Shown here piece after piece: positions 34,262-47,071 of a stretch of DNA of 64,000 nt. Position 1 is the first letter of the stretch, and each line of letters opens with the position of its first letter. Below the pieces are notes generated by a model that saw only the letters and a program-made list of their open reading frames with translations, made no database searches and had not been told where the DNA came from. The position numbers were made by a program, and so were the translations under genes. The DNA is from Chaunax sp. Z400. Its lineage: Eukaryota > Chordata > Actinopteri > Lophiiformes > Chaunacidae. The DNA is taken from NCBI GenBank assembly GCA_037577475.1, contig CM075203.1:20435397-20499396 (forward strand), read 5' to 3'.

Positions 34262-36040
34262 TTATTAAAAAACTTTTTTGAACAATAATAATGAACAATC
34301 ATAAGGGCATATCATATTAAGAGACATAATTACAGAAAGAAAATTGACTTAGCGAAGGCAGCAACCTAAATAAAGACTAAATATCAACACATAAACAACA
34401 GAAGAAAAACAAAACAAAAATTGTAAAACAAAATTAATTAATTAATTAAACAGAAAGCACAAGTGGTCAATCAGGAATGAGGGTACATAAATATTCATAC
34501 AGCTTTCTCCATTTTGCAAAATGTTAATAATCTTTTGTATAGAATCATCTCATTTAAAAAAGCCTAAATTTGGGATAGTTCTTAAGGAAACGGCAATTAT
34601 GGATAAAATACTTTGCCAAGATAATCAAATTATTATTTCCAAATTCCATTCCAAACTGTATTATTTCATATGGTAGAATCTGAATATTTCGGCCATTACA
34701 CGTTATCCAATAATGGATAGCATCCCAAAAGGTGCTAGTTAAATTACAAGAGAAGAAGAGATGTTCTGTGGTTTCGATGTCTGAATTACAGAAACTGCAG
34801 ACATTAAAATCAAGATGAAATCTTTGATGCAAGGACATCTATTAAAGCATATATCTACACCGCCAGAACGATTAGAACCGTGGCTGAACAAGATCTTTTC
34901 TCCCCACCAGAAGGTGGAAACAGCGTCGCAAGAATGTGTCTCTTGTAGAAAGGTGCAGTGGGCTTTTTGTCCCTTGCAAAATAAAAATACTTCTTTTCTC
35001 CTCACATGATCCCTAAGACCCCTTGTATTTAAAGAAATAAAGGATAAATGTGTCTTTAACATGAATAAAGAAACTGCTGCGGAAAAGGAAAAAAACAACA
35101 AAAATACAGCAGTAACAATGAGAGAGGTACAAAAATAATGTTAAGCTTTTCTTTTAGTTCCCTTAGCAATTGAAAGAGTGGGTGATCCTCTTATATTCAA
35201 ACAAAAAATATAACCCCACTTTAAAGTAGTATTTACTGAAGTCTTTCCATGTGTGTGACGGTTTATGTCTCACTCCTTGGCATAAATGTGGCGACCATTT
35301 ATGTAGCCAAAAGGACCGCGGTAGTGTGATTTCTCACCAGCTTTCCGAGCTTGCAGAATCTGCGGCCAAAGCTTTTCTCTTTCCAGTTTGTCTTCCTTAG
35401 TTAGATCCTCGGAGAAACGGATTCCTGCTGTCTCGGAGACCTGCGACTTCTTGGTCATCCTCCATATGCCATCTCTGTGATGACGTTTGGTAAACTGTAC
35501 AATCACCTGGCGTGTTCTTTCCGTTGGATGGATACCTGGGTTTTCAAAACAGAGAAATTCACCTTACATTCCGTCGCTCCTTCAGCATTGAACTCGATTG
35601 ACTTGGTGAGATTAACAGTCATCTCTGTGTTTTGAGTCATCGTCGTATCAAACTCCGCCATCTTTTGGTCTTGGCTGTCAAATCTGGTGTGAAGGGCTTG
35701 AATAGCCGCCAGCACATAAGCAGCGGTTGGATTTTGTTTAGTCATTTTTCTAGCATGAGCTCCTTTAGAGGAGTTATTGGAGGGGAGTCATTTGTCTCGT
35801 CAAAGTTGTGTTTCTCCCCAGCGAACACCGTGGACTCCACATCCATCACATAATCATGTTCAATCTGAGACGATGTCGTTTGGGAGCTCTTTGTGCCATC
35901 TTTCTGCATTATTATGTCTGATCCTTGCTTCTTTTGTCCCTTTTACATGGTCGGACAGGCAATATTAATTATTTAGAGGGGGTCAAAGAACCAAAAGATC
36001 CACTCTGAGGACAACCGCTCAGTCCGCCATCTTGCCGGAA
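34262..36040 (-). mobile_element. L1/Tx1-type LINE (unit C)
   Basis: Same element as 7740-9760. ORF1 has lost its middle (junction near 35510-35535), leaving a C-terminal part (35270-35506) and an N-terminal part (35503-35745). The endonuclease start (34739-35101) and ORF2 C-terminus remain. Here the upstream ORF1 ATG is followed by ACT AAA, without the stop of A and D. Confidence 0.8.
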
Positions 36041-36411
36041 CTCAATACCACCTGATTGTAACAAGCATTTCAACATGTGTTTGTTGAAAAAACAAAAACA
36101 AAACTTCAAGACATATTTTCAATGCAGGGAGATTTATAGGTGGGTCGTGATTAAATATTTCAAACAAAAAACTACTTAGAGGTTTTGACTAATAAAGTGT
36201 CAGGTTACACGACACTAATTGTAATTAATGATTAACATTACCTTTAGGCTTTTATAAAGGTGTCACTTACTACATGTATAAGTTAAATGTTATAGCACAG
36301 AGAAAAACACTAGAGCGGACACGCTATTAGCCGTGACTGGCGGAAGATGGCAAACACGGCCGCCATATGTTACGTAGGGAAACATGTGCTTGCCGGATCA
36401 TAAACAAATCA
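36041..36411. other. Spacer (unit C)
   Basis: Matches 9761-10126; no gene recognised. Confidence 0.4.
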
Positions 36412-36580
36412 CCAGTTCATCACAGGACCACATAGAAAGACAAACAACCATTCACACTCATATTCACACCTATGGGCAATTTAGAGTCACCAGTTCACCT
36501 CTACTGCATGTTTCTGGTGGTGGGAGGAAGCTGGAGAACCTGGAGAGAACCCAGAGACACAGGGAGAACATGTAAACTCC
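36412..36580 (+). repeat. Widespread fish interspersed repeat (unit C)
   Basis: Counterpart of 10127-10297. Confidence 0.6.
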
Positions 36581-36981
36581 ACACTTATCTAAATATTTAG
36601 ATAAAGCCCTATAACCCACACACCCTGAATTCAACTGCAGTAATTGTCTAAGATCAAGTGTGATGTGTTGACTTTTCAGTCTGTTTCTGAGAATTTCCTT
36701 TTGCTGATGGTGCTGTGGACAGTGAATAATGAAATGTTCTATAGGTTCCTTAAAATCACAGTAAGCACACAGACCTGTTGCATGTTTGCCAGCAACTTTG
36801 AGAGTGCTGTTAAGACCCGTATGGCCCAACCTCATTCTTGGTATATCTTCTTCCTTTTTACTTCTGCTAGTTTCTCTCATTTCTCCCACTTTCTTTTGAA
36901 TACTTTCCCGGTGTTATTCCCTCTGCCATTTCCTTTTCATTTCAGTTTTCACTATACGTTTAACTTGCACTGCTGCATATG
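36581..36981 (-). mobile_element. I/Nimb-type LINE C-terminal fragment (unit C)
   Basis: Counterpart of 10298-10696, keeping the C-x2-C zinc-binding pattern. Confidence 0.75.
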
Positions 36982-37518
36982 AGGGGTGGGGGAATCGATT
37001 CTTAGATGCATCAGGATACAAACATGAATGACGATGAGTCGATAAACAAATCTTAAAAAATTGATTTTCTACTGCGAGAGCAGTGCAGCCCAGACAGGCG
37101 ACTGGTGCACACATAACAAAAACATGCTGTGAAGATGGCCAAGAGAGAGATCCAACAACCACCTCCTGCCTCCTGAGTTCCACACAGGTGCAAATGTTGC
37201 AGAATGTAGCAGAAGAATGGCAGATCACTAACAAAGATGTAGTTTTAGTTACTGATATACTGAAGTCTGTTGAATTATTACAGGATGCTGCTACAGAACA
37301 CTAGTTTCTTTTCTTTTGTATTACTGGAATAGTGGAAATAAATGCATCTGTTTTAATTATTAATCTTTATAAATACAGTTTTAAAAGCAAGTCGTCACAG
37401 AGTCAGAAAAAATGTCATATATAAAAAAAATAGCGATGCATCACTAATAGTTTTATCATCTAATCGTAGCCGTCTCAATCAGAATCAAAATGTGAGGTCA
37501 CTAGAGATTCCCACCCCT
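36982..37518 (+). mobile_element. hAT remnant (unit C)
   Basis: Counterpart of 10697-11284 but about 49 bp shorter at 37070 (ATTTTCT joins ACTGCGAGAG), a change shared with unit D only. Confidence 0.7.
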
Positions 37519-38380
37519 ACTGTATTATATATATACTGGGTAATAGATTCATTCAGTGTGGATACTATGGTGAATAGGAAAGAACGTATCATTTGACTGG
37601 TTTCTTAGATGTTATGTAATGTTTATAAGATGGAAGTGGTTATAATTCACAATGTACAAAGAAAATACAGCCACAATGACATTTAACCACACTCATATAT
37701 GTAGAATCCACAATATCTTGTAAACTTGTGATGTGAAAAGTATAACAATGAAGCATCATGCTGAGTCAACTGAACACCTTCCACACTTTATTCATTACTG
37801 CCAATGGTTTACATTTATGTCTAACACAGCAGAGACATAAATACATATTGCCCCATAACAAATGAATAACTGTCAAATTAAGGCTTGTAAGATACTTCCA
37901 TCAACATACAGGCAGAAAGAAACATCGGTGGAGGCTGATAATCTCTGCCATTAAACAAGCAATAATTAATGAGCAGCAATAAGACAAACTTTTTCCACAT
38001 ATCTTGCAAAGGTACGGCTTCACACCAGTGTGGGCTCTTCTCATGTGGACCTTCAAGATGAGAAGCTTATTCCAAATGTTTTTAAAAAAAAACCATAAGA
38101 TAATAACAGAATTAAAAAAACAATACAGTCAAGTGTACAAGGAGTTAATGCAAGAACCAGTGCCTAATATCATAACAATAGAAATACGATCAGTGAACTA
38201 AAACACTGACTAAAATGGAAATAGAAAAGCAGTATTGACAATGACATTGAAAGTAATAATGGCAGTGATATGGAAGAGTAATACTGCACCTGATAATGAA
38301 CAGAATACTGTCTGTTGTATGTATTAAATGTAATTAAATGTATTAAAAGTAAATTTAAGGATTCTCATCTGTGTGGATTC
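37519..38380. other. 3' flank of zinc-finger gene D
   Basis: Presumed 3' UTR and spacer with the relic finger at 37979-38080. The 16-bp repeat spans its junction with the coding region. Confidence 0.6.
37979..38080 (-). pseudogene. Relic C2H2 finger downstream of gene D
   Basis: Same relic as in unit B, here reading LKVHMRRAHTGVKPYLCKIC, closer to the LKVHM helix end of live fingers. Confidence 0.75.
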
Positions 38381-38412
38381 TCATCTGTGTGGATTCTCAT
38401 CTGTGTGGATTC
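38358..38412 (-). repeat. 16-bp tandem triplication at the end of gene D
   Basis: GGATTCTCATCTGTGT occurs three times in tandem. Because 16 is not a multiple of three, the extra copies shift the frame after HTDENP, and the protein ends HTDENPHR with an earlier TGA. B and C have one copy and end at DENP. Confidence 0.85.
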
Positions 38413-39345
38413 TCATGTGGGCTGTCAAATGATAATTACGTGTGAAATCTTTGCTGCATATTTTACAAACATATGGCCTCTCACCTGTGTGGATTCTCAT
38501 GTGGATTTGCAAATCAGCAATCCGTCTGAAACCTTTCCTACAAGTTTTACAAACATATGGCTTCTCAACTGTGTGGATTATCATGTGGATTTTCAAACTA
38601 CTACTCTGTCTGAAAGCTTTCCCACATGTTATACAAACATATGGCTTCTCACCTGTGTGGATTCTCATGTGGGTTGTCAAATGACTCTTATATCTCAAAG
38701 CTTTCCCACATGTTTTACAAACATATGGCTTCTCACCTGTGTGGGTTCTCACGTGGATTTTCAAGCTACTATTCTGTTTGAAATCTTTCCCACATGTTTT
38801 ACAAACATATGGCCTCTCACCTGTGTGGATTCTTATGTGGGTTGTCAAATGATCCTTACGTCTGAAACATTTTCCACAAACCTTACAAACAAATGGCTTC
38901 TCAGCTGTGTTCATTTTAAAGTGTTTCTTTTGTTTGAACTTAAAATCTTTTTCACATGTTTCTCCTTTCTGGTCTTGGTTCTCAGCTACATGAGAGTTGT
39001 TAGAGAGCAGCTGCAGGTCACTGTTTGGTTCTCCAAACACAGAGGTTATAACCAGCATGTTGACTACAGACTCTTTCTGTGATGCACTTACTGTTTCATC
39101 AGGATTCAAGAACAGAGTCTGATCTTCACTGTGGTCATTTCCCTCATTAGTAGGAGTCAACATAATCGTATCAGTCTCCTGCTTCAGAACAAGCTGCTCT
39201 CCCTCCTGACTGATGCAGAGTTCCTCCTCTTTCATTTGTGGAGCCTCTGGGTCCTCTTGGTCCATACTGGAGTTCCTCTCCTGGTGACAGAGCTGCTGCT
39301 CAGCTAGAACCTCCTCCTCCTTAAAGACATGTTGCTGTGGAGGCT
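38381..39345 (-). CDS. C2H2 zinc-finger gene D, exon 2 (6 fingers, short form)
   Basis: With exon 1 (41697-41868) it encodes about 378 residues, the shortest copy. Only one 33-residue acidic repeat remains (with HVFKEEE for HVCKEEE), and the second round of the acidic module is missing. Six C2H2 fingers start at about residue 209, with helix positions -1,2,3,6: RDHT, QSSI, YSHT, QSSI, RADI, RYHA. Finger 3 has Leu (GKALRYKSHL) in place of the conserved Phe, which may weaken its fold. Intron 1 carries an L2-like insertion of 1.5 kb and a neighbouring deletion, but the splice sites are intact. It may be a functional short paralogue or a gene in decline. Confidence 0.88.
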
Positions 39346-40616
39346 CTGGAGCGACAGAGAAAAAAAGGAATAGGTTTAGGCCATGGGCTGAACAGCTATT
39401 TGTTCTTTTTTAGACTTGAGGTCCAAGTTGTTCAGTGAAGAGTATATTTTACCATTTTTGTGTGAGAAACATTTATTACAAATCAAACAATGTTTCCTGA
39501 AAATACGAGTTTGCATGTTGTAAGTATTTATTTATATGGACTACTTAAGTTGTGCAAATTAGCATGGCTATCATCTCTACAGCTCTTCACACTGCCCTGT
39601 CACACTTCGAGGAACCAAGGAACTATGTAAGGATATTATTTCTGGATTTCAGCTCCGCGTTTAACACCGCCATCCCCCACAGATTGATCAGGAAACTGAA
39701 CGACTTGGGACTTGGCCCTTTCTGTGGTCATGGATCATGGACTTCCTTAAAAACAGACCACAATAAGTAAGGATTGGGAAAAACACCTCCTCCACCCTCT
39801 TTCTGAGCACAGGAACCCCCCAGGTTCCTGAGCATCAGCACACAGTCCTGATGCTCTTTACACTACTTACCCATGACTGCACCCCCATCCACATCTCCAA
39901 CAGTATAATTAAATTCGCAGATGACACAACAATAGTGGGGCTGATATCAAACAATGAGGAAACGGCCCACAGGCATGAGGTGGACCGTCTTGTCGAGTGG
40001 TGCAGAGAAAACAACCTGATCCTAAACACCACGAAGACAAAGGAGATGATAATTGACTTCAGTAGGACGATAGCGAGTCCCCACCTCCCCCTCTACATCC
40101 ATGGAGATCCTGTGGAGAGTGCGGACAACCTTAAGTTCCTCGGAGTCAATGTGTCTAGACTTCTGACATGGACATCCAAAACCTCACAACTGATAAAAAA
40201 ATGCCCAACAAAGACTCTGTTTCCTTAGGAAACTGAAACAGGCCCAGCTTCCACAAAGCCTGCTGTTAAACTTTTATAGGAGCACCATCGAGAGCATCCT
40301 GACAAACTGCACCACTGTGTGGTAATTGCACAGCTGCGGAGCGCAAGGACCTGCAACGGATGGTAAAAGCAGCCCAGCGCATTGTCAGGATAGAGCTTCC
40401 AAAACTGGACACAATCTATGCTCACAGACTGAGAAGGAAAACAGGCAGGATTTTTAAAGACACGACTCATCCCGACCACCACTTATTGAACAGCTGCCTT
40501 CTGGCAAACGGGTCAGAACATTAAAATCCCACACCACCAGACTGAGGAACAGCTTCTACCCAAGAGCTGTGGCCTCCATCACCCCACACATCCACACCAA
40601 CAGTAACACAGACTGA

Positions 40617-40687
40617 AACAGACACACACACACACACACACACTCACAAACACACTCACAAACACACCACCACCACCACCACCATCA
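40617..40687 (+). repeat. (AC)n and (ACC)n microsatellites
   Basis: An ACACAC run near 40620-40645 and an (ACC)n run near 40665-40685 lie in the 3' part of the L2-like LINE. Confidence 0.85.
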
Positions 40688-40809
40688 TCATTATGACTGT
40701 AAACACACATAACCCCAACCAACTGCTACCTCATTCAATAACTGTATTTTTGACTGTTTGTTAATCTTGCACTGTTAGCTATCTTGCACAAATTGTTTAT
40801 ATTGCACTG

Positions 40810-40811
<2 letters not shown>

Positions 40812-40852
<41 letters not shown>
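40812..40852. repeat. (TA)n microsatellite
   Basis: About 20 TA repeats, directly next to the palindromic Tc1-type sequence. Confidence 0.9.
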
Positions 40853-40854
<2 letters not shown>

Positions 40855-40860
<6 letters not shown>

Positions 40861-40940
40861 TACCAGTCAAAAATTTGGACACAGTTTCCCATTCAAGTGG
40901 ATGGGTAACTGTGTTCAAACTATTGACTGGTACTGTATAT
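40855..40940. mobile_element. Palindromic Tc1/mariner-type foldback element
   Basis: CCAGTCAAAAATTTGGACAC at the left matches, as an inverted copy with few mismatches, the right side ending TATTGACTGGTACTG. Together they form a hairpin of about 75-80 bp with a short centre around CAAGTGGATGGG. The ends resemble Tc1-like terminal repeats (CAGTACCAGTCAA...), and the site is within TA repeats, the Tc1/mariner target. Confidence 0.65.
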
Positions 40941-41696
40941 TTTTTTTTAATCTCATATTTCTATTTTGTAACTTTTGCACAAATTTTTATCTTGTTCTAC
41001 CTGTACTGGAGAGAAGTCACACGTGATTCATTGTACTTGCGTATAATGACAATAAAGATCATTCTGATTCTGATTCTATGCTATGTATTGACCCATCAGA
41101 TGGCAGCTCAGCCTTCAGACCAGTCTTCACAAATATGGCGGCGTAATAATAAATAATAAGGTAAATTCATATTTTCCAGGTGGTTATCTTGATCAGAATT
41201 TCCCTCCAAAAGCTTATCGGCAAAAGTTTTTTTGCATCAGAAAACTTTAAGGTACTTTACAGATATTCTGTGTAGATTAGAAGTTAACTTCTATGGAAAT
41301 ACGACTTAGTGAGAAATAGTATGGGTGGTCAAGACAGTTGACGGGACTAAAACTTCAAAATACTGTTTCTCTGCATCAAACTTAAAACACATACATATAA
41401 AACAGTTTACTTATTCGATGGATATACTTCAACACGTCTATACCATAGAGAGCAAATATTTTCAGGAAAACATTGTATTTTTAGAACCAGTGCATGAAGT
41501 AGATTAACGTTATAGTTTTTCTCTTCATCAAAAACGTGGAGCCCTTATTATTTCAGAGTTCATCTCATCGGCCCACGGCCTAAATACTACTGTGAAACAC
41601 GTGTAGACTGAGTAGCCGAAAACATTTAAACAAGGTGGATCATAGATAAATAAAATTCACTTGATCAGTATTATGTAATAATGAAGTTTTATTTAC

Positions 41697-41868
41697 CTAT
41701 CCTGTGCAGTTTTATTTCTGGTTTCCAGAAGCTTTCCAGCAGTCTGCGCTGACGAACGATCTCATCTTCGTACTCAACGATAATTCCTTTAAAAGCTCCG
41801 AATATTTCTTCAGCAGCAGCTGTTAGTCGCTCGTTGATAAACTCTCTAAAATACTCAACTGAAGACAT
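41697..41868 (-). CDS. C2H2 zinc-finger gene D, exon 1
   Basis: 172 bp, ATG at 41868, donor after 41697; same 57 residues as the other copies. The ERV target site upstream is empty, with the GATAACAATCAACTACGATAA form shared with unit A. Confidence 0.9.
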
Positions 41869-43367
41869 TTTTGTTCACTGAAATAATTAGATAACAATCA
41901 ACTACGATAACAACTTCTAGTTAATTCAATACATACAGCTAATCGTTCTTGTCTGTTTGTTGGCAGACGGAAACTAGCGTGTTTACTTCCGCTGGATGTG
42001 ACGCCGTTAAAGTTCCGATGTTGATGTGAGAGAGCTTTTTGTTCCGCTTTGAGCTGTAATATCAACAAAAAACAAACATATTAGTAACCATTCTCAAGTA
42101 AATACGCAGAAATAAACAATTTTCCCGATTTGATACTGATTTTCAATTGTCGTTCGAAGTAAATTGCCAAATTAAAAATAAAGTACAAATTACTTTGAAT
42201 TTGTCTGTTTTTTTACTTTCTCCAGACTCAACAACTTCTAGATTTGTGTTATTTTTGCGGGTGTCTGGGAATATTGTGGTTAATAAAACAGCTGAATGGG
42301 TAAAACAAATAGAAATCAGACAGTGTATAATCCATTGTGTCTTGTTGTGGCTTCTTGCTGTTTCAGAGGACATCAGTTGAGCAGGTGGTCCTTCAGTGTG
42401 ACCCAATGTGACAGAATGTGTCCATGTGCAGCCGAGACCACCACTGAATGTAGTCTGAGTGATCGGATCTCAAATGCATCCTTTATTGCATTTTGTGTGT
42501 GTTCACAGCTGTACTTAAAGCTGTCCACTGTGAGCAGATCACTCAGGATCGATGATACCGGTTCTAAACAGGGCCAGGGCCAAAAAACAGAAAATGTAAC
42601 GTGAGATCCAACAAGAGGAACTTTTTGCTGCAACTTCAAGAGTTCTGTGGGCAACGCAACTTAGTTAGCAGGTTAACACTGAGGTACACAGTGATCGCAA
42701 GTTCATGTCCACTTATTCTAGCAAAACACATACAAGAGCTCAAGCTTTTTGACCCACCTAAATAGAAGCTTGGAGGCTACAGTGAAGATTTCAGCTAAAT
42801 AAAGTGTGTAAAGAACAGCATTTCATAACAGTTGCAGATCTCGGGGTATCTGGAGACATGTATGAGCTGTGTGGAGTCATTTATCTCTATTTTCAGTTGT
42901 TTATATTCAAAAACAACTCACCATGTTCTGCATTTAGTTATCAAAAATGCCTGAATTTTCAATTTTGGGTGTTCAGGTTTTTACCAATGTAACATATGTT
43001 AATACTCATGAAACAAAGCCAAAGCCATTATTTTTACATATAAAACTTTATTACAGTAAATACAATACATATTCAGTATAATAGCACCTTGTTTCCTTAA
43101 GGTGGTAACTCCTGAATCAAATGAAGCATGTCAGAGAACATTAACTGTTCAGGATGACTCCAGTCCACGGTAATATGACATTGAATATGTGTTTAATCAA
43201 TCAGAGAGTCAAATAATAGTAGAACTCAGAGACAGAAGCTCAGGAGGTATCGCTGATGTACGTCAATCTCTGGAAATCCAGTGTCAGCCACAAAAAAATC
43301 CTTCTTGATCCTGACCACCGTTACAACACTGGGGAAATAACGACCTTTCAGGCCAGTCCAGGGCGTT
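41869..43367. other. Zinc-finger 5' flank and mrpl27 downstream region (unit D)
   Basis: Counterpart of 2545-4042 and closest to it. ETS-like segment at 41943-42001. No gene recognised. Confidence 0.5.
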
Positions 43368-46300
43368 TTAGACCATGTCCATTAGTTTAAACTTGCCCTC
43401 CTGTTTGACTGGCAGAACACTGATGAAGGTCTTGTAGAGCACAGCACCTTTGGGCAGCTTGGTGATGACCTGGGTTGCCTCTGGGCTGCGTGGTGGAGGG
43501 ACGTAAACCTCCTTGGTGAACCTGACGATGCCGTCTTCCAGAGCAAAGAGCGTTTTGTTGGTTCCCATCCCCACCTGAGGGAGTGGGAAGGAGGTATGCG
43601 ATGAGAACATTTTCATTACATACGATTAACATCTTTGGATAGACAAGGTGTTAACTTACATGAGCACCTGGATGATACCTCATCAGCCTCTGGGTTGCTA
43701 GGATGTTACCCGCATGGACAAAGTTACCTTGTGAGAAAATGAAAAGAGGTTAAACCACCAGAATTCCCCTTATTACTATCATCATGTATATTCACACAAC
43801 ATGTGAGACGATGATCTCTCATTTAAAGGACCATTCAAGTGATTTTCTTTGAGGTTTTACTACAAATAAATTACACTTTATAAATATATAAATTATACTC
43901 TATATTTTCATTCGTTTCCATTAATACCAGTATGGTAAGAAAAATGAACTTACATAGATGTGCTTGAATGAGATAATACTTCTAAACTTGTTTTACACTT
44001 TAAATATTGTCCATATCAATTACAGACAGTAATAGTGACGATAAGATCCAAGTAATTACCAGATGAATTAGTAAGAGCATTAAAATAATCAGATTGCACA
44101 AGTTTGCCAAGTCAACAATCCACCAGATCTGGATCTCGACTAAAAATAATAAATAAATCTTATAAATCTGGAAATATTTCTACAACTGAAGGAGACAACT
44201 CTCAACACCATTAAGTCAGCTGGTAGTTGTTTGTAGCTCTCTTTGTTAATGTATAGCAACTATAATGAAAATCACCGAAGAGGAATTCGTATTTTGATCC
44301 AGCAGATCCAGATTATCTGAATCTGCACCACAGTGCACACTCAATGATGATGATGATGATGATGATTTATGGATTGTTTCCTCCACTTGAATCCACACCT
44401 AAATTTAATGAGTTCTTGTCTGATGCATGCCCCAGCCTTACACCAAGATTTATAGAAATTGGTTCAATTGGTTATTTTCCCTGATTAATAGATCAAAAAC
44501 TGTTCAAACTGCTGTACTGGTACCACATCTCGTTTACATGAGTGACAGCGATCCTACAGTCCAAAACTAAACGAGACAAACGTGCTGATTGTGGTGCAAC
44601 ATCTCTAGTTTAATGGAGGCCTGTTGTTTGGTCACTAGATATCACTCTGTACAATGTTGGTTTGGATTGTTTCAATATGGCTAAATCTTTAACAAAAAGG
44701 CCTCCATCAGATGCGGCTGAAGAGATTAAAGTAGTTTGTGAGTAAACACTAAGTGTTCACGCCAGTTCCACTGTCATTCTATGGGAAACACTGAACAGAC
44801 TGAAAGGCTACTAACCTCTCACCAACTACATACACAACAATCATCTGTTTACCTTTCGATAATTTATACATTAAATAGTTATATGTTTAATTGAAAATCG
44901 GCACGCAGTTGTATACAGAAGGAGACAAATATGAGTAAATATCTTTTATTTGTCAAAAAGATATTTCAAAATATAATAAGAAACAGGCCTTTCTATCCAG
45001 ATACTCTTCCATATCAGGATGTAGCACATTTTCTGTAAATTGAATGCATATAAAATGACCTGTATCAGGACATTTGGGTCCTATCAAACAGCCATATAGA
45101 GGGAGCTACAGTCAGCCATCCATTAACGAAATACGGCCCTACGTTCACACGTCATTCCCAGGATACAGCAATCAGGAATCACCTTCATGCATGACAATGC
45201 CCTCTATGGGATGCTCAGGATCACCGGGTGAGAGAGAGAGATCCTGCTCCAGCAACACATGAACAACTTCTCACAGCACTGCAGGAAGAATGGCATGTCA
45301 TCATACAAGTCCAGAATAACACCTTATCCATTCAGGAGGTGTAAAGTAGTGATAAATGCTGGAGGTAGACACGCAAGGTAGTGACTATTTTTGTTCTCTG
45401 TCTCACCATCTACACTTTCTGACCTATAAACAAGAAGGCAAAAACCACTAATCTGCACAAAAATGATTTTTCTGTATGGCTAGAGGGTGACTAAAGATGT
45501 GTGAACCATAATTTGCCCTTGATATTTAATATGAACAGGATGGCATAACATTAAAAAAGCGTTTCTACTGTTGATCAGTATACTAACAACACAGCAGTTT
45601 GAAAAGGTTTTACATTAATCTGGCCAATACAAGGCCGCCACTTCAAAATGAAATTGAGTCCGGAGAAGAAATAGCTACAGCATTTATGGGAAATATTTTA
45701 AAATAACTTGTTCCTACCATCCTGTTTCTTGAAGCCGTATCTCTGTCCAGGACTTTTTCCTCCGAGGTTCTTACAGCTGCCACCAGACTTCTTAGATGCA
45801 AACCTCACAGAGTCTAGAAGAGATGACTGACCAGGCACCAACAGACCTGAAATCAGCAGCAGGAACAAAATGAATGACACATAAAGACACATAAACATCC
45901 AGTTTCAGTCATTTAAATAAAGAAGGCCACAAGTCTTGCTAATATTCATATTATCCATTTTCTGTCTGTATTTTTCTTTATAAAGTTCCTTGAAACGTCT
46001 TTATTATTCAACAATTATTCGTACTTTAAAGTTGCTGTAATACATCCAAAGGTTTTATTTCATATATTTGAACTATAGTACAAATACAATCAACCTATGT
46101 GTCCCAAATCTATCATACATCTTATCTCATGTACGTACATACTGCCTTACAAACGTCTTAAGTCCTTACTGGTAATCACTGGATTGTTTAAAACACAGAT
46201 TATTTGTGAAACAAAAATATATTTTGCTATGTGTACATTGTTAAAAATTGTTTAGCACAGCAAGGTAAGTTAGCTTGTAAAACGTTCCTTGTTTAAAACG

Positions 46301-46468
46301 TAACGTTATGTGTTCGGACAGAATGAAACTGTGGAGAATAAATAAAAAATATTTCTCACGTCTTCTCGAGTGATTTTTAAATTCACTAAGAATGTAAAAA
46401 ATATAAACTTAGATTAGATGATTGATACCTGCTCTGGACTTGAGCATCAAGGTCGCTCGCGCTGCCAT
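43368..46468 (-). CDS. mrpl27: mrpl27 copy D, intact: mitochondrial ribosomal protein bL27m
   Basis: Exons: 46429-46468, 45718-45846, 43660-43727 and 43368-43574, with the same lengths (40, 129, 68, 207) and splice phases as copy C, giving an unbroken 147-residue product. It starts MAARATLMLKSRAG and ends KFKLMDMV, sharing the Met of copy A where B, C and E have Val. Unlike A, exon 2 keeps the CACAGAGTC sequence and the frame is open through FASKKSGG. The protein would be imported into mitochondria and built into the large ribosomal subunit. Intron 3 has the Tc1-like fragment (45074-45343) and a (GAT)7 run. Confidence 0.95.
45074..45343 (+). mobile_element. Tc1/mariner-like transposase fragment (unit D)
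   Basis: Counterpart of 5743-6013. Confidence 0.65.
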
Positions 46469-47071
46469 CTTGAAATTAAACGTCATATCCGTAAATTGGG
46501 TCATATCCGGATATTGTTTGCGGCATTCAGGTTCCCCAAGAAAGATAGAAGTAAAAATAGACGCCAACAACACAACAATACTGACCAGAAATCCGAAGTT
46601 GTACCCGAACATCACCTGAAGTTTTGTTTTTATTCTTTTTTTATAGCAATTTATCAAATTTATTGACAAATATATGCACATTAGCCCTAGAATGTCGTAT
46701 TTTGGTGTCTTTGGTATACAATCTCTATTTGCCATAAAGTACAGTGCATTCAGTTTCCACATTTCCCCCATTTTCAATGTATCTGAAGTATTTTCAAAAT
46801 TGTGTTTGATCTTTGACCTATGACCTACTTTTGAGACAAGACCTTTGCTGTTTGACCTACTTTTGGCACAAGATGACTGTAAAACTGCTTTTGATCCAAA
46901 ACACAATCTGTTTTTTTGTATTTTTTTTAAAGCTTTTTTAAAGCTGGTGGCCCAGTTAAAATGTTTCAAAAGGTTTTTCATAAAACAAAAAAATATGGCT
47001 TTCCTGCATGTCTTGCATTTACCACTAGATGGTGTTTTGGGACTTTTGCTCCATGCTGTTTCGGAAATTCC
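46469..47071. other. mrpl27 upstream region (unit D)
   Basis: Counterpart of 7133-7739. A long minus-strand open frame crosses this region and runs into mrpl27 exon 1, but it has no recognised domain and probably reflects low stop density. Confidence 0.5.
46807..46826 (-). promoter_or_regulatory. DR1-type half-sites upstream of mrpl27 (D)
   Basis: AGGTCA half-sites at 46821-46826 and 46814-46819, then AGATCA at 46807-46812, as in unit A. Confidence 0.45.

Larger units (their letters stand above)
39571..41077 (+). mobile_element. 5'-truncated L2-like LINE in gene D intron
   Basis: The plus-strand translation shows a reverse transcriptase of the CR1/L2/Rex group: YVRILFLDFSSAFNT, then LLTHDCTPI, the FADD catalytic motif (39914-39925), ENNLILNTTKTKEMIIDFSR and a C-terminal LPSGKRVRTLKSHTTRLRNS. 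Several frameshifts break it. The 3' end has AATAAAG and an (ATTCTG)-type tail just before the flank resumes at 41078. It is antisense to the gene and absent from all other units, so it arrived after the unit duplications or was lost elsewhere. Confidence 0.82.
39346..41696 (-). other. Intron 1 of zinc-finger gene D
   Basis: Intron enlarged by an L2-like LINE (39571-41077) inserted into the conserved segment equivalent to 840-860. After the LINE only a short piece of that segment (41078-41143) remains before a deletion to sequence near the 3' part of the intron. Confidence 0.7.

Noticed and set aside
39552..39770. Possible coding exon with LDFSSAFNT
   Set aside because: It is a reverse-transcriptase block of the inserted L2-like LINE, not a host gene.
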